This document shows, piece by piece, positions 11,860 through 22,760 of a stretch of 64,000 nt of DNA (position 1 is its first letter; the number at the start of each line of letters is the position of its first letter). The notes under the pieces are model-generated. The model was not told the origin of the DNA and did not search any database. It worked only from the letters and a program-made list of their open reading frames with translations. A program made the position numbers and the translations under genes. The DNA is from Odontesthes bonariensis. Its lineage: Eukaryota; Chordata; Actinopteri; Atheriniformes; Atherinopsidae. The stretch spans positions 28,776,197 to 28,840,196 of the forward strand of contig NC_134509.1 of assembly GCF_027942865.1 (NCBI RefSeq), in the 5' to 3' direction.

Positions 11860-13557
11860 ATGGGGGCAGCGGCCGAGGTTGGGAGCTTCGCCAACGGATT
11901 TTTGGACAGCTTTGGTGCCGCGGGTGCAGCTCCGGGTCCCGTAGGCTCACATTTTGTTCTCACTCCAGCCGGGGCTGTAGACTACAACTCCGCGACGGGG
12001 CTGATGATGGGAGGACAGGGGCAGCAGCAGGAGCACCTGGTGTCCGCAGAGAGGCTGTCCAGAAGCCTGGCGGACCTCAGCCATCTGAAAGGGATTCTGA
12101 GGCGGAGGCAGCTTTACTGCAGGACCGGCTTCCACCTGGAGATCCATCCTGACGGCACCGTGCAGGGCACCAGGAAAGACCACAGCAGATTTGGTACAGA
12201 CCCATTCACAATTAGGGTATTATTATGAGTGTTATAACTAGTGTAAATGTTTTAGTCCTGTAATAGTTGCACTTATATTTTTGGAGGAAGAGGCACTGGC
12301 AAATACGCGTACGTGAACCCAAAACGAGAAAAAAAATCAATGTTATCTAGAGGTCAATAGATTATTTCAAAGTAATTCATGACAAAAAAGTGAAAAAAAA
12401 GTAAGTCGTGGGATTCTAACTCACAGTAAATATCTGCATCACTCCCATCCCTTGGAGTACACTCAATACAACCATGATGACTATCAAAGCCACTCAAGCC
12501 ATACAGGCTCCCATGAAGGCTGCTACTGCATTAACACTTTAGCGCAAAAACATACAAGTCATTTATTCAAATTTAAATCTCTCCAGATGGAGTTATTTTT
12601 TATATAATATTTCAGTGATATTATTGCAAATTTCATGTTTGCACCTATCTACATTTCCTCGTTAAAATTAGATTAGAAGCTTCTACCAGTTTATCTCATT
12701 TATCTCTAGGCACACAGCCCCAGCTTGTGGCACAAGAAAAGTAGACTAGAGATTCTTTATAGTACTGCAGCTTGAACATTATAGCTCTTCTTGTTCTCGA
12801 TTCAATCCATTTAAGGTGTTGGTGGCAACTTTATGCTACAGAGCATTCCAGTCTTGAATGTTAGAGTCTTCTCGTCAGTATGTAGAGTTGTACTTTGCTG
12901 TTATTGACTGCAGTACATTCAACTTTGATACATTTTGCTTTGAAATTAGCAGTGAAAGTAATTTAAAAAAATACAAATTCAGTATTAAATCTATCATTTA
13001 AAGTGTTTAAAGTATTTTTTATCTAAATATGATGAAATGTGTGTGCACAGGTATTCTGGAGTTCATCAGTCTTGCTGTGGGACTGGTCAGCATCAGAGGG
13101 GTGGACAGTGGCCTTTACCTTGCCATGAACAGCAAGGGAGAACTGTACGGATCGGTAAGGATACCCTGAACGAACATCCAACATACATATTTTTAACTGT
13201 ATAAATTTGAAACTGATGTAAGCTTTTTAGTCTGACTGATTTAGTCTCACAACCAGTGGGTGGCACTTTGTGCACCACAAAACTAACATTTCTTTATCTG
13301 CTTTTTTGCAGGAGAAGCTGTCAGCAGAATGTGTTTTCAGGGAGCAATTTGAGGAAAATTGGTATAACACCTATTCTTCAAACATCTATCGGCATGGCGA
13401 GAAAGGGGCATTTTATTTTGTGGCGCTGAACAAAGATGGGACGTCCCGGGATGGAACAAGATCAAGGCGGCATCAGAGGTTCACCCACTTCCTACCAAGG
13501 CCTGTAGACCCAGATAGAGTCCCAGACCTGTACAGAGACATACTGGGCCAGAGCTGA
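11860..13557 (+). CDS. fgf20: fgf20, fibroblast growth factor 20
   Basis: Complete three-exon gene for a secreted FGF9/16/20-subfamily ligand that signals through FGF receptors with heparan sulfate. Exons are 11860-12193 (ends TTTG|GTACAG), 13051-13154 and 13312-13557, giving 227 residues and a TGA stop. I chose the ATG at 11860 because it gives the subfamily start MGAAAEVG. The N-terminus (EVGSFANGF, then [11 protein letters not shown] at about 28-38) matches FGF20 rather than FGF9 or FGF16. The beta-trefoil core begins at [17 protein letters not shown] (about 75-91). It continues through [29 protein letters not shown] and [15 protein letters not shown]. The subfamily lacks a classical cleaved signal peptide and uses hydrophobic N-terminal and core signals. 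Human FGF20 has 211 residues; the extra length lies before the core. One oddity is LYLAMN, where mammals have LYLGMN. The micu3 neighbour supports the name; the a/b paralogue cannot be decided here. Confidence 0.95.
12194..13050 (+). other. fgf20 intron 1
   Basis: An 857-bp AT-rich phase-1 intron (GTACAG donor, GTGCACAG acceptor). No repeat or second exon was seen in it. Intron 2 (13155-13311, phase 0) is only 157 bp. Confidence 0.85.
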
Positions 13558-14526
13558 GAGCAAAGGAGTAATACTTTGACTCTGTCAAAGCTGGTCTGAG
13601 CTAAAAGGCAAATCAAGTGCACCTAATCTCATCCCTTTTTTTTTTTCAAGGGAGGTGGAAGATCTTGTTTATTTGGACAAAACAGGATCATAGAAATTGC
13701 ACCAAGCAAGTCAACACTCTGCACCTCTGGAAAGGAGAAAGGAGTGAAAAGCAGACAGGTCTGGGAGTTTGAACAGTGCCAGGAATCTTTTGTGGAAGAC
13801 ATGAAGAGACCATCAGAGAAACAGAGACTTTGGGCTTCAAATATTTCCCCCTTGGTGGCCTATGCAAAGGCCCTGGTGGCCAAATGGATGATCTGGATTT
13901 CCTTTAAGTTTTAACTAAAGAAACCCAAATACATGGTGGTCAAGACTGCATGTTCAAAGGGAAACATAAGGACTTGATAGCTGAGATTAACCTCTGGCTG
14001 CTATAGCTTTTTTACTGCTGTGGCTGCTTAGTCTTGTCTGTAAAATTGCTACAGTATTAGTATGCCTTTTTATTTCACTCAAACATTATGGAGGCTGCTA
14101 AGTAAACAGTTAACTAAACTGCATATTCCACTAAAACGTGTGGCTGGTTTACATAGAAAAAGGTAGTTTCATGCACTGGAAAGCAGCCGTGCTTGTTTTA
14201 GGAAACAGCTCTTATAGGAAAACAGATGCTGCTCAGAGATTGTGACTCTTCTGCAAAGTATTCAAGGAAGAAGAGGAGAAGGACAGGTCTAATGGAGTTT
14301 CTTAATGACTTCTATTGTGGTCTCCTGTGGTGGATTACTTTGTGTTCTGTTGAAATGCTAGAGACTCGTACTGATACCCAGTGAAGGAATTCAGCTGCTG
14401 TCCATCTGACTGCAGCCCAAACAAGGAGCACGAGACCTGCAAAGACACCTTTACAAACATTTTCACAGATTTTATTCTTATTTATGTTTTCTTTTTCCCA
14501 GGGCAAACAATATATTTATTTCATAT

Positions 14527-14540
14527 ATTTATTTATTTTA
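14527..14540 (+). promoter_or_regulatory. AU-rich element near the end of the fgf20 3'UTR
   Basis: ATTTATTTATTTTA contains overlapping ATTTA pentamers and sits about 30 nt before the poly(A) signal. Elements of this kind usually destabilise short-lived growth-factor mRNAs. The sequence is certain; the function is inferred. Confidence 0.5.
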
Positions 14541-14568
14541 AGAATATATTTTTACAGGAATGAGATAA

Positions 14569-14574
14569 AATAAA
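14569..14574 (+). terminator. fgf20 poly(A) signal
   Basis: AATAAA, the first canonical hexamer in a suitable position after the fgf20 stop codon. It is followed within 40 nt by GT- and T-rich sequence. Confidence 0.55.
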
Positions 14575-14590
14575 AAACATATCCAGAACA

Positions 14591-17500
14591 AGCAATGGGA
14601 TTTTTTTGTGTTTTTATTAAACTGCTGTTTTGTGTGCCCATGACTGATGGAAAGAGGCTTTTTCATGGGTTTACCTGACCATGTATCCACAGAATGAAAC
14701 CGTTAAATGGCGTTGCAACTCTAGAATTTAACTTGCAAAATAAGTCAGCTGGGTTTGTGATGAAACTGCAAACTTTCCAACCACAAGTCCACAGTTCTGA
14801 ATTATTGTTCTGTCAGTTTATCTTGCACCTATTTGAGCTTGACTTAGTTGACTGGATTTGCACATGGACAAAATTAGATAAGATATTTTAATTATTTTCT
14901 GCTGACATAAAACTTATTTAGAGATATTGTACCAGAAAAGAAAATCACCCATAACCTCAAAGCCAGCATCCAAATGATTTTTTAATTTTTCTTTGACAAG
15001 GTATATTCTTTTCTTTTGAAAGAAAAGGCGTATTTAAGTTGTTTCTGCATGAAACAAGCAGAATCTTAATTTGAGGGCCACAAACACAGCATCCTAAATG
15101 TTCTTATGATGCAACACAATTGACCTCAGATATTTATTGCACACTCATTCAGGTATTATTCTTCAGACTTAACAAGTCTTCTCCCAAAGCCATCTATAAG
15201 ACAACTATTTTATACAGTCTGACTAGTGCTCTCTGTATCTAGAATCTATAGCACACAATAGACTCTAGTGTGAGAATCACTCAGTGTTATCCATGGTCTT
15301 TTCTGTTTTTTCTACTTTACTCTCAAAAACAAAAGTTTAGGGTTAGGACTTTAAGATAGTGTGAATGGTTATGTGTTTGAAATAAAATCCAAAACTACAT
15401 TGTTAGGGTTTACTTTACTCTTCGTGTGTTTCAGGCTCTCGTTAGGTCGCCATCTGACTGAAAATAGCAGACACAGTTTCTTTCCATGGATTGTGACACT
15501 ATATTTTGGATATATGGAAACATGTACCCATAACACATTTTACTGGGTAACATTTTAAAAGATATAGACACAGTTATGGGAATAATGGGAAAGGAGGAGA
15601 AAAATAACATTAAATCATCTGTTAGAGGAGCCTTGTTTTCTTCTGAGAGACACTGCAATTAAAGAAGTGACTGGCAGATCCAGAGCTCTGCTGCACTCTA
15701 TCATCCTCCCCTTCATGTCTTCTTTGACCTCCTATGTTGTGTGAGTCATCCCTTGGTCTTATACTACCTGATACTAATGTGGACAGATGTCACAGGTGTA
15801 AGAGAGTGCAGGGGTTAGAATACTATGTGGCAAAAAGCATGCTGGTATGGCTAATGCAACCAGCTTCTTTGTCGGGCTTCCAGCCAGGCAGAATAATCCA
15901 GCCTAAACACTATAATATATTGGAAGTCATTTGAAAGAAGGGAGCAAGACAGAGACAGACAAATATGAAACAAAGCAGGTATAAAAAAAAATTGTGCGGG
16001 CAAAATTGAAATTTGAAGACGCAGTAATAGAACATTTTAAAGAAACTGTGGGCTGATTTAATTCTTGAGTTTAAAAACAGTACCTAACAAAGCATGTCAC
16101 CTGTCACTTGATGTTCCAGCGCTTTCAGTCGATTCACATATTCCTAAACATTTTTCCCCCCCTGTGACTGTGACGCTGTTGATATTAAATTTCTTCTTGT
16201 CCATCGTGACTTTTAAGTTGGCTGTTGTCAAAACATATAACACCAGTTCCAGACCTTTTAATCATATGATGATCACTGAAGATGAAAAACTGAAAAGCAA
16301 ACATCTTCAGTTGCCATTTGAACACCATCTGCTTAACAGATGGTGTGTATTACTCTGTACTGTTTGTAGGAACTAACTAGCTCCTGTGGCTCTAGCTGTT
16401 GGCACTTTAAAGAGCAAGAACAGTATCATTCCTGGTGTTGCTGCTTATTGCTCCATAGCTCTTCCTTAGTGTTTTTGCACATTATTTTGTATATAGTCAT
16501 GAATTTTCTAGCACCATCATTCAAATATCTGCCGTAGCTTCCATTAGCAATAATGGCTAGTTTTAATGAAATTTGCTCGTGACAGTTTCCATTCCAGTCG
16601 GAGAAAATAGGATTATGCTGCTAAAACATAAAGCAATGCCATAAACCGTATGTATATGTGCAGTGCAGCAGCTGAGAACTTGATCAGCAAAGCAAAATAA
16701 ACAACACCGATGAAGACCTTACACTTTGATCAAAAGTTGGAGAGCAGCTATTTTTCCTTCAGCTATGACTAAGTCATTTTCAGTGTCCGTTCAGTCTCAC
16801 CACAACTGTAATATTTTCAGTCCATACGTCAAAAACATGATTGTGTGACAATCCATGGTTGTAAACTGTGGGATGGCAACATTTCCATAGTTTATTAACA
16901 TACTCATGTAATATTGTAACTGCCTAAACATGTAATTTGTATCATGTAGACCGAACCATGTACATTAATTCTAACCCTAATCATGCACTTAAGAAGCTTC
17001 TCGCTGTGACCTACAGGTAGGTGGAGTTAGACCACCCAACTCCGACCACATCCAAGTTGTAAATCATTTTACTTTAGAGGCCACACCCACTAACCCCATA
17101 GCACTCACCCAAACCAGTCGAGGTGAACGTGGGCAAAGTCTGATGATCCACCCCTTGATGTTTGAGAGTGGACGTGATCAAGTAGGATCATTTATAGAGA
17201 TGTAAGATGTTGACAGACAGTACTGACACATCAAAACCTGAGCAGCATCTGTGTGCAGAACAGAGTGAAGAAAACAAAGAATCTGCAATAATTTGCACCG
17301 TAGACTAATGTTGATGTATTTCATGAGATCGGGTTGGTTTGTTCCAGAGCGGTTGTTTAGTAATTCATGAGAAATCTGGTAAATGCAATACATTGAAAGT
17401 AGGGTGAAACTGGGGTAAGTATTAAGTTATAAGAGCACAGTAACTTTTTAGAATTATGTTAGCACACCTTAAATCCTTTTCGCACGGGATTAGAATTACC

Positions 17501-18270
17501 TGAAGATGAAGTGCGATTTGGGGATTTGTGGTAACCTTTAATCTATTTTACACAGACTAAGTGCTCTTATAGGATCTGTAGGGTTATCTGAGTACTCAGT
17601 GCTTGAACCCCCCATTGTGACACCCAAAGGACCCCTGTGTACTTGGGATGGGAACAAAAAAGGCTCAACAAAGCCTGACCTTACTGAGGGGGAGCTCTGT
17701 GCTGTCTGTCAGCCGTCAACATTTGACCAAAGTTGACGAGACCCCTGAAAGAATAGACCTCTGAGATTTGTGCATACAGCTGTATTTCAAATGAAGGAGA
17801 CATTGTCACGTATGGGTCGGAGCCAGCATACAGGCTCATAGGTTTGGCAACATGTTGCAGATAAGATTACAGTGCATTTCAGTTCATATTGGCCCAGTTA
17901 CACAGGAAGGGGCATGGCTACATTGTGTCTGGTTAGGGGATGTTTCAGTGTGTATAATCCTCTGATAGGGGTATACAGTGTAGGATGAGAGGGATCATCA
18001 GACAAGCAGTGCCTGAGTACCAGCATATGGACACTGACTGAGAGTGTGTGTCAGACACTTATCTTAAAACTAGGACAGGCAGAGGTATAAGTTGAAAGTT
18101 TGTAAGAAACAGGTGGGTTTCTGAAAAGAAAATTTTGAAAAAGCCCATGTGGGTTCTTGGTGTTTGGCAGCCCGTCAGGTTACAATCTTCCTTTGAAGTG
18201 TGAGCGTGTGTGTGTTTGTTCAGAGGGGGAGGCATGTTTATGTGAGTCAAAGTGACTGCATAGATTCATG
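14591..18270. other. Intergenic, no gene seen
   Basis: AT-rich non-coding DNA downstream of fgf20. Reading frames here are short, lack splice-site support and match no family I recognise. No clear transposon was identified. Confidence 0.6.
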
Positions 18271-18280
18271 TCAGCACAAC

Positions 18281-18282
<2 letters not shown>

Positions 18283-18330
<48 letters not shown>
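18283..18330 (+). repeat. TG microsatellite
   Basis: An uninterrupted (TG)n run of about 46 bp, in a wider TG-rich block that extends to 18422. Confidence 0.95.
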
Positions 18331-18431
18331 TCTGTGAATCTGTGTGAAGGTGAGCCAGGGGTTCTCCTGACTAGAGGGCTGTCTGACTGATGTGTGAAGG
18401 CCTGTGTGTGTGTTTGTGTGTAGTGCCATAC

Positions 18432-18459
18432 CTCCACCCCCCCACCCCCCCCCCCCCCT
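18432..18459 (+). repeat. Poly(C) tract
   Basis: Two C-runs separated by single A residues, ending in a run of about 15 C. The minus strand is G-rich and could form a G-quadruplex; the plus strand could form an i-motif. Confidence 0.9.
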
Positions 18460-19700
18460 TCTCTCTGTCTGTCCTCTGTGGGGTTTTCCATTGACTTGTT
18501 AGTTTGCTGGATCCAGCAGGTATTGATCCATGCAGGGATAGAAAAAAGTTTAAAAAATGGGTAGAAGTTGGTGAAATTTGGTCACCTCCTCCTTAAAACT
18601 TTTCCGTCTGTCTCCTACTCCACAAATGAAAAAATAAGCTTGTTTACATTAGTAAGTTAACATTTAGAAACGGTTGTATTTGCTGAAACAATTAAAAATA
18701 TCCTATTAAAGACATTCCGGGGAAGACAACACTAACATATTAAAATTTAAAATGTCAAACAAGGAATGAGCAGTGAGCACCTTCAAGACCCTTTTCAGAC
18801 CATATCCCTTCATGATTTTATGGATCTCAAAGTGAGTGTGCTGGTGCAACTAGCAGCCACGCAGGTGTTCTTCCTTCAGCCGTCAACACACTCTGAGGGC
18901 GTACGCACACTGTCTGTCATCACTCCTCCGGGTGTGAGATTAATGGTTCAGTGAATGACTCAGCTGTGGTGAATTCAGACAAAAAACATAAAAGAAAAAA
19001 GTGACACATCCTTCCAAAATTCTTAGACGTATTAAACAGCTATGAAATCATCCAGCTCTTGACTAACAAATTAATTATTCTCTGAAACTCTGACGTGTGC
19101 ACTTGTGGGTGTATCTTATAAATCTTCACCAATAAATTTGCATTGTGCAACCTAAAGCAGCTTAAACTCGGAGTAAAGCATTAGATGTGAATAGAGCATT
19201 GACCTATTGCCACCTTTTAAGGTGATTTGGGTCTCTTGTTAGCAGCATATTCATTCGCAGGCCCCTTCCAAACTGTTCACCAGTACTTCTTCTTAACACT
19301 TCTATTTAAAGTCACACTAATTATACTTTTACTACTCAACACTAATTCCTTACCATTTTCAGCCAAGGCGGACAGTAATTCACCAGATTCAAAAAGGAAT
19401 GTACAGCATTAGCACTGTTCCTACCAGCAGAAAACGTTATAGATGGAGAGCATAGATAGAAAACATTTTGCCACTGCAATAACATTCGGGTCAGCTTGGG
19501 ATGAAGTGTATACTGACCACAGGACACTGTAGGACCACTTTCAGGCTAGGTTTCAAGGGAGGAAAAAGTTCTTACGCTTGGGTAAAAACTTTTAGGTGTA
19601 AAACTGCCAGGTGGGACCCTGATGTGATGACAAAAACAAATGCAGTGACAAAAAGGTGAAAATCAGCAACACTAGAGGTCTTCTCGTACATTGCTTATGC

Positions 19701-19815
19701 CATCCATCCATCTATTCTCTATACCTGCTTAATCTAATTCAGGGTCTATCCCAGCAACCATCGGGCGAGAGAGAGGGTACACACTGGACAGGTTGCCGGT
19801 CCATCACAGGGCCAG
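19701..19815 (+). mobile_element. SINE-like teleost repeat fragment
   Basis: Begins CCATCCATCCATCTATTCTC, followed by a two-part ATACCTGCTTAATCT and CAGGGTCTATCCCAGC block. It ends GGACAGGTTGCCGGTCCATC. This is the widespread fish interspersed unit also present near 33.2, 53.9 and 63.6 kb in this window. Confidence 0.7.
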
Positions 19816-21850
19816 ATGGCATCCAATGTTACATTAAACTGTAACTAACTCAATTTCTTGTTTTTGCACAAGCTTGCACCTGGTGTCAGAGCCCGCCCTG
19901 GGAATTTACCTCTTGTGGAGGATGTAGCATCTAAAAAGCCAGATGATTTCCTCATGGGTGGAGAGCAAGTGAAATGGAGAATGTATATTGGACTGATGTT
20001 GGTAGAAAGAGACCACTACATTATGAGGTAGATGCAAACAATGCTGATACAAGGGAAAGAAGCAAGCACCCCAACCAATGGCTGTATCATTTATAGAAGT
20101 CATGCTCATTTCATATCTGTCCCAATCCACTCCAAGTTGGTGATGATGACATCAATGAGCTGAAGTGGTTGGAGATTCAGATGAAGTTTGATGGCTGACC
20201 AGAGTGTGATCAAACCATATATATTTTTCCCATAAGCTTCATGTCCGAAATTGAGCAGAAAATTTGTGTTTATTTATTTATTTCACAAATTTCTGTGAGA
20301 ACAAATTGCCAAATACACAAATTGATCTTTATATCTGACGTACAAATAGAGTTTGTAACAAGCACTCCATCTTTATCAATAAGATAAGAATGAATCATTT
20401 TAGTGTTTACACTTCGACCATGTGGTCAGTCAGTACAGGTTACTTATTGAAAGATAACAGATATATTTAAGTTATCTATACTCAATTAAAATGGTTTGCG
20501 TACTTTACTTTTAAAGGCAACAATGTGAAGGACAGATTGTCAGATTATTTCAGAAGACACAGTACAGAGTGAAACCACATCACAGGATAGCAAATAAAAA
20601 CCAAGTGTGGATGTGCATCTCCACACCCTGCAGTTCTTTTCGCTGTTTCAATGAAAGAGTGTTACCTGACATATGCAGATGAAAGATTCACACTGGTGCG
20701 CATATTTTCAACCCTGTTATCACAAACATTTCTTAAGAAGTCAGTGAACATGTTGCCGAGCAGAAGGCAGATTTCATGTCAAATACCCATCTAACCACTG
20801 CCTGCAACTCAAATCCACAAACCCAAAAACCACAAATTACACAAAACACGGGCCATGCACGAAATTGGGCAAAGGAGGAAAGATTGAAGATTACAAAATA
20901 AAAAAATGAAAAAATAAAAAACTGCAAAAATCATGAACATTTCTGTTAATTTATAGCATGGTGTGTGTGGTATAAGATTGTTGGGATCTCCAAAGTCAGA
21001 GAATACATACAGCTATAAAAAGTAATGATCTATTAAGTTATGTAGTTATATAAACACAACATAATTGGTATAGAGAGGGTTTGTGAAATCAGTGCTTGAT
21101 TTATTACTGCAAACAATTTCCACTTTCATTAGTGATTGAATTATGTCTTTTGTAGATTTACCCTTACCACAAAGAGGCATTAAGTGAACAACAAACTCAG
21201 GTGAACCTGCATGTGTGACCATGCGAACAGCAAAATAACAAGGGCAGTGTTTTTGATCTTAAGTTTCATGAAATGCACATCATGGTAAATAGGTCAAGCA
21301 GAATAATTACCTTTAAGCTTCACAAAACACATGTTCTCTATGAAATTAACTTATTTTCCTCTTTGCAGGCATGTAATCAGGGGTGACTAGAAACAGAACA
21401 GGGGTGCTAAAACTTTTAATGAGAAGTTAATTGTTAATGGTAATTCTCCCTGCTAAATTAATTATTTCATTGGATAAAAATGAATCAATTTCTATGCAGC
21501 TTACTTGACTATACAACATTACTAATAAGTACTTCTACTCACAACTAACAAGTGAAAAATAGTTTGCAAAACTATTCAGCTCTTTTTACTTTCACAAATC
21601 TCTATCTAAAAACCTCGGAAGTAACTTAATAATTTATCGTCTTGTAAACAGTTTGCTATTCACAGCCAATATATATACAACTATAACACCTGTTTTATAG
21701 ACAAGCCTCAAATAGTAGATGAAACATTAAAGTAAAAAAGATCAACAAAGGAGATAGGAGAAGAAATCTATAAAAAACTGTTTTCAGTTTGGTTCTTGCT
21801 CAGCTGCTCACCAGACCACGTGTTTCACTTACAACGTCATGCTTCATGGT

Positions 21851-21900
21851 TGTACAAAGTGTACAAAGTGTACAAAGTGTACAAAGTACAAAGTACAAAG
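21851..21900 (+). repeat. TGTACAAAG short tandem repeat
   Basis: Four perfect 9-bp TGTACAAAG units followed by two 7-bp TACAAAG units, ending in TTGTACA. Read in frame, the 9-mers give a Cys-Thr-Lys repeat, but nothing supports translation. Confidence 0.9.
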
Positions 21901-22309
21901 TTGTACACTGTTGATTTTCGTAGTTTATGAGGAAGCCCGCCTGGTGGTGTTACTCCTCATGCTTATCTTGCATCCCGATGTTTTCCACAGTCATGTCACT
22001 TTTCTACTTCCCATTAGTCCCAAATCTTTACTTTATGTATCTGGTCACGGTTGGGAGTTAAAAGAACATGTTTATGGTGATAAACAATGTACAGGGTTAG
22101 GTGTTTTTATATTTATATTTATAAATATAAATTTCTGGAAAGTTGGAAATGTTCATAAAATCCAATTAAAACTTAAATCTGTAATTTGTTCATCGGTTTA
22201 AACTTGATCTGACAGAAATGATCTTCAGTGTCTTTAATTAGCGACTTCTTTACATTTAGAAAAAAAAAAGTTGTAAGAAAGACATGTTAAGCACTGTGTT
22301 ACATTGGTC

Positions 22310-22760
22310 TTAAAGTAATACTATGTAACATTTCTACCTTAAAATAACAGCTCGAAAAAAATTGTGCGGCTAGAATGAGTTTTAATATTACGATTGGCCT
22401 GTCTCCTATGCCCTTCGGGGGTCTGAGTTGGAAAAACTGCGCTATGTAACTTTGCTGGACCGGCCCGGTAGCGGCCCGGTAGCGGCCCGGGAGCTGAGCG
22501 GAAGTACTTCGACTTGCTTTCTGGCACACCTACTGCAAAAACAAATAGACCCCTCTCACGCTCCCAGGTACATTTGATTACTCTTACCTTCTCAGTCGAC
22601 ATAGCTTGCACCTTCTGACTCCTCGCCGGTTCGTCAACAAACGTGAAACGTGAAAGCGAAAGGGTGTTGTATTTACGACAGTGTAACCGTACATTACCTC
22701 CAAGCCTGTAGGGGGAGCTCCAGAGTGGGCTTTTTGAGAAGTTACATTGTATTGCTTTAA
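22310..22760. mobile_element. Non-autonomous inverted-repeat element with TTAA flanks
   Basis: The left end TTAAAGTAATACTATGTAAC and the complement of the right end, TTAAAGCAATACAATGTAAC, match at 18 of 20 positions. Both ends carry TTAA, which may be part of the repeat or a target-site duplication. The 451-bp interior is GC- and CpG-rich, unlike its AT-rich surroundings. It includes GGCCCGGTAGC repeated in tandem (about 22463-22492). It holds no transposase, so it is MITE-like; the superfamily is undecided. Confidence 0.75.

Larger units (their letters stand above)
13558..14590 (+). other. fgf20 3'UTR (probable)
   Basis: About 1 kb of non-coding sequence after the TGA. It ends with AU-rich elements and a canonical poly(A) signal. 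No downstream exon follows. The mRNA end is inferred from the signal only. Confidence 0.6.
18492..22309. other. Intergenic, mostly featureless
   Basis: AT-rich DNA with one SINE-like fragment near 19.7 kb. A TGTACAAAG tandem repeat lies near 21.86 kb. A perfect 22-bp A/T palindrome spans 22111-22132. No exon is recognisable. Confidence 0.6.

Noticed and set aside
21839-22201. 120-codon frame with Cys-Thr-Lys repeats
   Set aside because: The repeats come from a 9-bp tandem repeat; no other coding evidence.
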